Positions 58,512-64,000 of a stretch of DNA of 64,000 bases are shown here, one piece after another. Numbering within the stretch: position 1 is the stretch's first letter; each line of letters begins with the position of its first letter. The DNA is from Sphingomonas sp. TZW2008 (GTDB taxonomy: Bacteria; Pseudomonadota; Alphaproteobacteria; Sphingomonadales; Sphingomonadaceae), in assembly GCF_002117915.1 (NCBI RefSeq), contig NZ_BDJB01000005.1, positions 1 to 64,000 on the forward strand, read 5' to 3'. The notes under the pieces are model-generated. The model saw only the letters and a list, made by a program, of their open reading frames with translations, did not search any database and had not been told where the DNA came from. The translations under genes were made by a program, and so were the position numbers.

Positions 58512-58941
58512 GATGACACAAAGCGATATCGCCGCCAGCACGGAAGGACGCGGTCGGCGCATCGCCCGGTTCGGCCTGATCCTGTTCTACGCCATCGCCG
58601 GCGTCGGGCATCTCATCTTCACCGACGCGATGGTGCGGATCGTGCCTGGTTGGGTACCGCAGCCGCGCCTCGTCGTGCTGGCGACCGGCATGGCCGAGCT
58701 TGCCGGTGCGGCGGCGCTACTGAGCGTGCGCACGAGACGGGCGGCGGGGTGGGCGCTCGCCGCCTACGCGCTGTGCGTGTGGCCGGCGAACGTACAGCAC
58801 GCGATCATCGACCTCGGCAGCGGACGCGGCCTGCCGATCGCCTATCACGCGCCCCGCCTCCTGCTGCAGCCGCTGATCATTTGGTGGGCGTTGTGGGCGA
58901 GCGGCGCCGTGCCGCCGCGCCGCCGCGCCGCTCAGCCCTGA
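58510..58941 (+). CDS. DoxX-like membrane protein
   Basis: A 143-residue membrane protein with four predicted helices: FGLILFYAIAGVGHLIF, LVVLATGMAELAGAAALL, AAGWALAAYALCVWPANVQHA and LLLQPLIIWWALWASGA. The pattern and the His in VGHL and QHA match the DoxX-like family (DUF4267/DoxX type), of unclear function. Start is at one of two adjacent ATG codons (58510/58513); no clear ribosome binding site. Its end overlaps the convergent hydroxylase gene by 10 bases. Confidence 0.78.
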   Translation: MMTQSDIAASTEGRGRRIARFGLILFYAIAGVGHLIFTDAMVRIVPGWVPQPRLVVLATGMAELAGAAALLSVRTRRAAGWALAAYALCVWPANVQHAIIDLGSGRGLPIAYHAPRLLLQPLIIWWALWASGAVPPRRRAAQP

Positions 58942-60086
58942 TCGACCATCGCCGGCCCATAGGAGTCGATCGCCTCGAACAGCTGCGTCAGCTCCGCGCG
59001 CTCATCCGCGCTGATTTCAGGGCGCCAGATCTCGAACAGCAGCACGGTGCGGGTGCCGCTGCCCCGGTTCCACGCCTCGTGCTCGAACGAATCGTCGAAG
59101 ATCACCAGCTGTCCCTCACGCCAGACGTGCGTCTCCGCGCCGACGCGCAGTGCGCAGCCATCGGGCACGACGATCGGCAGGTGACAGATAAGCCGCGTGT
59201 TGAGCAGGCCGTGATGCGGCTGGATATGCGTACCGGGTGTCAGGCGCGAGAACAGCGCCATCGGCGAGCGACCGGCGACGCGTGGGATCGGCAGATCGGC
59301 CAACGCCGCCATCGTGCGCGGGAAGTTGCGGGCGTTGTCCGCAACGATCTCACCGCCGCGCCACAGGTACAGCGCGCTCCAGCTCGGATCGTCCAGCAGC
59401 GGATTGTTGGGACGCGGGCGATCACCGCTGCCCTCGACATACGGGCGGAAACCCGCGCCGGCGGACGCCGCTGTCAATTCCTCGCGGATCGCGGGGGTGG
59501 CCGCTTCCAACGCTTCGGCCCAGTCGAATTCGCGCCGGTCGTAGAATGGCCGCTGCGGCAGGCCAGCGAAGTAGAACATCGTCGGCTGCTGAAGATACAA
59601 TTGCCGGCGGCCGAGCAGCAGATCGACCGACTCAGCGACGCGCGGCGACACGCCCGAGCCGACGGCGCGGGTCAGATGATCGGCAAAGCGCGCGGAGGCT
59701 TCGGCGCAGTGGCTTTCCGCCTGGCGCAGCAGCGGGTGCAGCGCTGCCGGAACCTCGCGCATCACGCCCGCCTGATTGAGCGCGGCGCGATAGAAGGTGA
59801 TCGCCGCACGGTCGTCGCCGTCACCGCGCTTGCGGTCGCCCATCAGCAGCAGTCCGGCGAGGTGCCGCGGTTCCGCCTTGAGCAGCGCATCGAGCGCGCG
59901 CGTTTCGCCGGCCGCGTCCGCCATCAGCCGGCACGCCTGCGCCAGCGCGAACCACGGTCGCGGCGCATCGGGTGCGTCGGCCAGGATCCGCTCGAACGCG
60001 CCGCGCGCCGCCGGGCCATCGCCCCGCCGCAACGCGTCGAGCCCCTGGCGGGCAAGCAGATCGGCGTCGGCACGGGACAGCGTCAT
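58932..60086 (-). CDS. TPR and aspartyl/asparaginyl beta-hydroxylase domain protein
   Basis: A 384-residue protein. The N-terminal 150 residues form TPR-like helices (LLARQGLDALRRGDGPAARGAFERIL). The C-terminal 200 form a Fe(II)/2-oxoglutarate hydroxylase domain of the AspH family: PHHGLLNTRLICHLPI (first His and the arginine used for 2-oxoglutarate) and FDDSFEHEAWNRG (second His). It hydroxylates a protein or small substrate, unknown here. It overlaps the 3' end of the DoxX-like gene. Confidence 0.9.
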   Translation of the reverse strand: MTLSRADADLLARQGLDALRRGDGPAARGAFERILADAPDAPRPWFALAQACRLMADAAGETRALDALLKAEPRHLAGLLLMGDRKRGDGDDRAAITFYRAALNQAGVMREVPAALHPLLRQAESHCAEASARFADHLTRAVGSGVSPRVAESVDLLLGRRQLYLQQPTMFYFAGLPQRPFYDRREFDWAEALEAATPAIREELTAASAGAGFRPYVEGSGDRPRPNNPLLDDPSWSALYLWRGGEIVADNARNFPRTMAALADLPIPRVAGRSPMALFSRLTPGTHIQPHHGLLNTRLICHLPIVVPDGCALRVGAETHVWREGQLVIFDDSFEHEAWNRGSGTRTVLLFEIWRPEISADERAELTQLFEAIDSYGPAMVDQG

Positions 60087-60130
60087 CCCCGCTTCCTATC
60101 GCGCGTACGGGCGTGAGGTAAGAGCGGGGT

Positions 60131-62446
60131 TCAGGGCAGTGAAACGAAACTGTCCATCACACGCTTGCGACCGGCCTTCTCGAACTCGATCTCGAGCTTG
60201 TTGCCCTCGATCTCCGCGATCGTGCCGTAGCCGAATTTCTGATGGAAAACGCGCAGGCCGAGCGACAGATCGTCACGCCCCTTGTTGCCGAGGCTGACCG
60301 ACGGGGCGCGACTTTCCACGATACGCGTCGGCTCGCGGCTGAAGGTGCGCGCCTGCCACTCGCCGCCGGGCTTGCCGCCCGCCGGCTGCGCGAGCGTGCC
60401 CGCCGCGCGCTGCCATCCGGGTCCGCGCCCGGTGCCGCGGCCGACATCCGCGAAGGGATCGGCGCGTTCGGACCAGTTCGCGCGCCACAGACTTTCGCCG
60501 CCCGACATCGTCGTCTCGGTATCGACATGGTCGGCGGGCAACTCGGTGACGAAGCGCGACGGGATCGACGACGTCCACTGGCCGTAGATGCGACGATTGG
60601 CGGCGTGAAAGATCACCGCGCGGCGCCGCGCGCGCGTGATCGCGACATAGGCGAGACGGCGCTCCTCCTCCAGGCTGCGCGTGCCGCCCTCGTCGAGCGC
60701 GCGCTGCGAAGGGAACAACCCTTCCTCCCAACCGACCAGGAAGACGGTCTCGTATTCGAGTCCCTTCGCGGCGTGGATCGTCATGATCGTTACCTTGGGA
60801 TCCTCGCGCGTTCCCTCGTTATCCATGACGAGGCTGACGTGCTCGAGGAACGCGCCGAGGCTCTCGTACTCCTCCATCGCGCGGACAAGCTCGGTAAGGT
60901 TCTCGAGCCGGCCGGCCGCCTCCGCCGACTTCTCCGCCTGCCACATCGCGGTGTAGCCGCTCTCGTCGAGCAGCTGCCGCGCGAGTTCGGGATGCGGCAG
61001 CTCGCGCGCCATCTGCCGCCAGCGCGCGATATCGCCGACGAGGTTGCCGAGCGCGCGGCGCGCCTGCGGCGTCAGCTCGTCGGTATCGAGAATGCGCGCC
61101 GCCGCCGCCGTGAGCGGCAGCTGCTGCGATCGGGCGAGCTGGTGCACCTTCGCCACCGCCTTGTCGCCGAGCCCGCGCTTGGGCGTGTTGACGATCCGCT
61201 CGAACGCCAGATCGTCCGCCGGCTGGTTGACGACGCGCAGATACGCGAGCGCGTCACGGATCTCCTGCCGCTCGTAGAAGCGGAAACCCCCGACGATGCG
61301 ATACGGCATGCCGATCGCGATGAAGCGGTCCTCGAACTCGCGCGTCTGATGCTGCGCGCGGACGAGGATCGCGATCTCGTCTAGCGACTTGCCGGCGCGC
61401 TGGCATGCTTCGATCTCGTCACCGACGCGGCGCGCTTCTTCCGGCCCGTCCCACACGCCGATTACGCGGACCTTCTCGCCAACGTCGATCTCGGTCCAAA
61501 GCGTCTTGCCGAGCCGCCCAGTGTTGTTGCCGATCACCCCGCCGGCCGCGCCCAGGATATGCGGGGTGGAGCGGTAATTCTGTTCGAGCCGGATGACCTT
61601 GGCGCCCGGAAAATCTTTCTCGAACTTGAGGATATTTTCGACCTGTGCGCCGCGCCATGAATAGATCGACTGATCGTCGTCGCCGACGCAGCAGATGTTG
61701 CGCCGCTCCTGGGCAATCAGCCGCAGCCACAGATATTGGACCGAGTTGGTGTCCTGATATTCGTCCACCATCACGTAGCGAAAGCGCTGCTGATAATGCG
61801 CAAGCACTTCGCGATCGGTCTTGAGGATCGTCAGTACGTGCAGCAGCAGATCGCCGAAGTCACAGGCGTTCACCGCCTTCAGCCGCTGCTGATACTGCTC
61901 GTACAATTCGCCGCCGCGGCCGTTGGCGTAGCGCTCACTCTCGCCCGCATCGATTTCGCGCGGGGTAAGCCCCTTGTTCTTCCACTCGTCGATCAGCCCG
62001 GCAAGGCTGCGCGCGGGGAAGCGCTTCTCGTCGATGTCCGCCGCGAGAATCAGCTGCTTGAGCAGCCGCAGCTGGTCGTCGGTATCGAGGATGGTGAAGT
62101 TGCTCTGCAGCCCGACCAGTTCGGCATGGCGGCGCAGCATCTTCGCGCCGATCGCGTGAAACGTGCCGAGCCACGGCATCCCCTCGACCACGTCGCCGAC
62201 CAGCCGCCCGACGCGTTCGCGCATCTCGCGCGCCGCCTTGTTGGTGAAGGTGACGGACAGGATCTCGCTGGGATACGCCTTGCGCGTGTGAAGGAGGTGC
62301 GCGAGGCGCGCGGTCAGCGCCGCGGTCTTGCCTGTGCCGGCGCCGGCCAGCACGAGCACTGGCCCATCGGTCGTTAGCACCGCTTCACGCTGCGGCGGAT
62401 TGAGGCCGCGCAGATACGGCGGGTCGGCAAGCTGGGTATCGGTCAC
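60131..62446 (-). CDS. uvrD: ATP-dependent DNA helicase UvrD/PcrA
   Basis: A 771-residue superfamily-1 3'-5' helicase for DNA repair and clearing of replication blocks. Motif I is LAGAGTGKTAALTARLAH, Ia VTFTNKAAREMRERV, motif II VMVDEYQDTNSVQYL, motif III GDDDQSIYSWRGA, motif IV LEQNYRSTPHIL, motif V MTIHAAKGLEY and motif VI RRLAYVAITRARRR. The C-terminus has the PcrA-type tail (GYGTIAEIEGNKLEIEFEKAGRKRVMDSF). The start is a GTG at 62446 without a clear ribosome binding site; upstream sequence is not conserved. Confidence 0.95.
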   Translation of the reverse strand: MTDTQLADPPYLRGLNPPQREAVLTTDGPVLVLAGAGTGKTAALTARLAHLLHTRKAYPSEILSVTFTNKAAREMRERVGRLVGDVVEGMPWLGTFHAIGAKMLRRHAELVGLQSNFTILDTDDQLRLLKQLILAADIDEKRFPARSLAGLIDEWKNKGLTPREIDAGESERYANGRGGELYEQYQQRLKAVNACDFGDLLLHVLTILKTDREVLAHYQQRFRYVMVDEYQDTNSVQYLWLRLIAQERRNICCVGDDDQSIYSWRGAQVENILKFEKDFPGAKVIRLEQNYRSTPHILGAAGGVIGNNTGRLGKTLWTEIDVGEKVRVIGVWDGPEEARRVGDEIEACQRAGKSLDEIAILVRAQHQTREFEDRFIAIGMPYRIVGGFRFYERQEIRDALAYLRVVNQPADDLAFERIVNTPKRGLGDKAVAKVHQLARSQQLPLTAAAARILDTDELTPQARRALGNLVGDIARWRQMARELPHPELARQLLDESGYTAMWQAEKSAEAAGRLENLTELVRAMEEYESLGAFLEHVSLVMDNEGTREDPKVTIMTIHAAKGLEYETVFLVGWEEGLFPSQRALDEGGTRSLEEERRLAYVAITRARRRAVIFHAANRRIYGQWTSSIPSRFVTELPADHVDTETTMSGGESLWRANWSERADPFADVGRGTGRGPGWQRAAGTLAQPAGGKPGGEWQARTFSREPTRIVESRAPSVSLGNKGRDDLSLGLRVFHQKFGYGTIAEIEGNKLEIEFEKAGRKRVMDSFVSLP

Positions 62447-62521
62447 CGGGGACAGGTAGGCAGGGTTGCACGATGGCGCAATCCATGAGAACAAAGGCGA
62501 AACAATAACGGGAGAGGATCG

Positions 62522-62926
62522 ATGGCGACAACGGGAAGGTGCCATTGCGGGGCGGTGAGCTGGTCGGCCGAGGGGCCCTGCGAGCATCACGCGCTGTGCC
62601 ATTGCAGCGATTGCCGCCGCTGGTCCGGCGCGCCGATGGTCGGCTGGATCGCGTTCAAGGCCGATCAGGTCACGGTGACGGGCACACCCGTGGTGTACCG
62701 ATCGTCGGAGCATGGCGCGCGCGAGTTCTGTGGCGCCTGCGGAACGGGCCTGTTCTATCGCAACGAGGCGTTCCTGCCGGGGCTCATCGACATCCACTCG
62801 GGCACGCTCGACGATCCCGAGAGCCAGCCGCCGGGGGCGCAGATCATGGTCAAGGATCGGCTGAGCTGGACTTCGACGATGACCGAGCTGCCCCAATTCA
62901 CGACCTATCCCGGCCTGGGCGAATGA
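62522..62926 (+). CDS. GFA family protein (glutathione-dependent formaldehyde-activating enzyme-like)
   Basis: A 134-residue zinc protein of the GFA/CENP-V fold. Zinc ligand cysteines are in GRCHCGAVSW, LCHCSDCRRWSG and CGACGTGLFYR. Homologues include Gfa, which binds formaldehyde and glutathione, but most family members have unknown substrates. GGGAGAGG gives a good ribosome binding site. It overlaps the next gene by four bases (ATGA), so they are co-expressed. Confidence 0.92.
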   Translation: MATTGRCHCGAVSWSAEGPCEHHALCHCSDCRRWSGAPMVGWIAFKADQVTVTGTPVVYRSSEHGAREFCGACGTGLFYRNEAFLPGLIDIHSGTLDDPESQPPGAQIMVKDRLSWTSTMTELPQFTTYPGLGE

Positions 62927-63318
62927 TGCGCGATCCGATCGATGCGTGGCACGGCTATATGGCGGCGCCACGCGCCGACCTGCTCGACGCGCTGATCGCT
63001 GACGAGTGCGTATTCCGCTCGCCCGCCGTGCATACGCCGCAGGCCGGCAAGGCGCCGACGATCAAGTATCTAACCGCCGCGGCCGAAGTGCTTGGAAAGG
63101 ACGGCTTCCGCTACGTTGGCGAGTGGCGCGGCGAGCGATCGGCGGTGCTCGAATTCGTCTGTCGGATCGAAGGCGGGATCGACGTCAACGGGGTCGATAT
63201 TATCGCTTGGAACGACGCGGGGCTGATCGTCGATTTCAAGGTAATGATCCGGCCTGTGAAGGCGCTGAACGGCGTCATCCCGCTGATGGGCGCAGTGCTC
63301 GCGCGGGAAAGCCGATAA
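62923..63318 (+). CDS. Nuclear transport factor 2-like (SnoaL-type) protein
   Basis: A 131-residue alpha+beta barrel protein of the NTF2-like superfamily, with landmarks DAWHGYMAAPRADLLDALIADECVFRSPAVH, VLEFVCRIEGGIDVNGVDIIAWNDAGLIVDFKVMIRP and ALNGVIPLM. Members bind or isomerise small ligands; the substrate is unknown. Translation is coupled to the GFA gene. Confidence 0.87.
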   Translation: MMRDPIDAWHGYMAAPRADLLDALIADECVFRSPAVHTPQAGKAPTIKYLTAAAEVLGKDGFRYVGEWRGERSAVLEFVCRIEGGIDVNGVDIIAWNDAGLIVDFKVMIRPVKALNGVIPLMGAVLARESR

Positions 63319-63319
63319 A

Positions 63320-63350
63320 ATCGGGGCAGCACGCAGATCGCGCGCTGCCC
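63320..63350 (+). terminator. Hairpin after the NTF2-like gene
   Basis: CGGGGCAGC (63320-63328) pairs with GCTGCCCCG (63342-63350), a 9-bp perfect stem immediately after the stop codon. There is no T-run. Confidence 0.6.
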
Positions 63351-63530
63351 CGTAGTTCAGGGAGGTGCGGGCAGGGGGGAACCTGCCCGACAGACGACGC
63401 TCACAGGGGGGAAGAAGCGTCGTCGCATCCGATCTAGGCTCGCGATGTTGCCGTAGTATGTCAGGCGTGGGTGTTGTTGTTGCGCGCCGGAAACATTGAC
63501 GGCGGCGGTCGGGGATCGGATGGAACGCCG

Positions 63531-64000
63531 ATGTCGACTGCCGCATCCTCCAATTCGCACCGCCGCGTCCTGCTGGCGAGCTTCGTCGGCACCGGCGTCG
63601 AATTCTACGATTTCTATATCTACGCGACCGCCGCCAGCCTCGTCTTCGGCCAGATCTTCTTTCCGGTGGCGGCGCCGGGCATGCAGCAGATGGCGAGCTT
63701 CGCGACGCTGGCGGTCGCCTTCTTCGCGCGGCCGGTGGGGGCGGCATTCTTCGGCCACTTCGGAGACCGTATCGGGCGCAAGTCGACGCTGGTCGCCAGC
63801 CTGCTGACGATGGGCCTGTCGACGACGCTGATCGCCTTTCTACCGACCTATGCGCAGGCGGGCTGGTGGGCGCCGTTCATCCTCTGCCTGCTTCGGTTCG
63901 GCCAGGGATTCGGCCTCGGCGGCGAGTGGGGCGGCGCGGCGTTGCTGGCGGTGGAGAATGCCCCGCGCGGCTGGCGCGCGCGGTTCGGCTGCGCGCCGCA
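63531..64000 (+). CDS. MHS-family MFS transporter, partial (runs off the right edge)
   Basis: The first 156 residues of a major facilitator protein of the metabolite:H+ symporter group (ProP, ShiA, KgtP relatives). The opening helix SFVGTGVEFYDFYIYATAA and the loop 2-3 signature GHFGDRIGRKSTL, plus GQGFGLGGEWGGAALLAVE, are hallmarks. The natural substrate could be a dicarboxylate, shikimate or proline/betaine type solute. Start is ATG at 63531. The gene has no stop within the window. Confidence 0.9.
   Translation, partial: MSTAASSNSHRRVLLASFVGTGVEFYDFYIYATAASLVFGQIFFPVAAPGMQQMASFATLAVAFFARPVGAAFFGHFGDRIGRKSTLVASLLTMGLSTTLIAFLPTYAQAGWWAPFILCLLRFGQGFGLGGEWGGAALLAVENAPRGWRARFGCAP

Noticed and set aside
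60740..60770. TTCGAGTCC resembling a tRNA T-arm
   Set aside because: It lies inside the conserved UvrD coding sequence, with no acceptor or anticodon stems around it. No tRNA gene was seen in the window.

Overview
The window is about 65-70% GC, densely packed and almost entirely protein-coding. Gene content and order fit a sphingomonad alphaproteobacterium (Sphingomonas or a close relative). The markers are yqeY-dnaG-rpoD divergent from carA, carB-greA, eno-ftsB, the siroheme/sulfite-reduction operon cobA-DUF2849-cysI-DUF934-cysH, and several small families (DUF4170, UPF0262, DUF2849) typical of alphaproteobacteria. I found no rRNA, tRNA, CRISPR array, insertion sequence or prophage. The species assignment is inference from content, not a database match.

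Layout. 0.3-3.0 kb: large-subunit catalase katE and a DUF427 protein. 3.2-5.9 kb: a stress-type operon (SRPBCC protein, zinc alcohol dehydrogenase, short-chain dehydrogenase) behind a textbook EcfG promoter. 6.1-11.6 kb: an acyl-CoA metabolism block (acyl-CoA ligase, an unusually short acyl-CoA dehydrogenase, a full-length acyl-CoA dehydrogenase, a LuxR-type regulator and a dienoyl-CoA-reductase-like SDR), with csbD embedded in it behind another EcfG promoter. 11.6-14.9 kb: cdd, a membrane-anchored GH25 lysozyme, UPF0262 and dnaB. 14.9-18.9 kb: the siroheme/sulfite reduction operon. 19-24 kb: a small secreted or membrane protein, astD, and a tightly coupled run of hydrolase, SDR and GH130-like glycosidase. 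24-31.7 kb: glutaminase, glycosyltransferase, a nitronate-monooxygenase-like flavoprotein, a 2-hydroxyacid dehydrogenase, and an overlapping run of SH3 protein, nadC, membrane protein and RNase T2. 31.7-36.3 kb: a MoxR ATPase and VWA protein flanking a CHAP hydrolase, a conserved unknown, and a PAS protein with an antitoxin-like N-terminus. 36.4-48.8 kb: rpoD, dnaG, yqeY, carA, carB and greA, with a modular RTX protein lying antisense between carA and carB. 48.9-50.9 kb: a membrane/stress cluster resembling enterobacterial yqjD-yqjE-yqjK. 51-64 kb: eno, ftsB, an EcfG-controlled hydrolase, an MFS exporter, a prolyl-oligopeptidase, a glycine-zipper envelope protein, a DoxX-like protein, a TPR plus aspartyl-hydroxylase protein, UvrD/PcrA, GFA and NTF2-like proteins, and the 5' part of an MHS-family transporter that runs off the right edge.

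Two threads stand out. First, exact EcfG (general stress response) promoter motifs, GGAAC-N16/17-CGTT, sit at three unlinked places: the SRPBCC operon, csbD and the alpha/beta hydrolase. Near-matches precede the yqj-like cluster and the glycine-zipper gene. The window therefore appears to sample the organism's general stress regulon. Second, the 831-residue RTX protein between carA and carB is built from four modules of exactly 188 residues. Each module joins a non-RTX beta-rich block to a short calcium-binding repeat block. I consider it the most novel-looking protein here.
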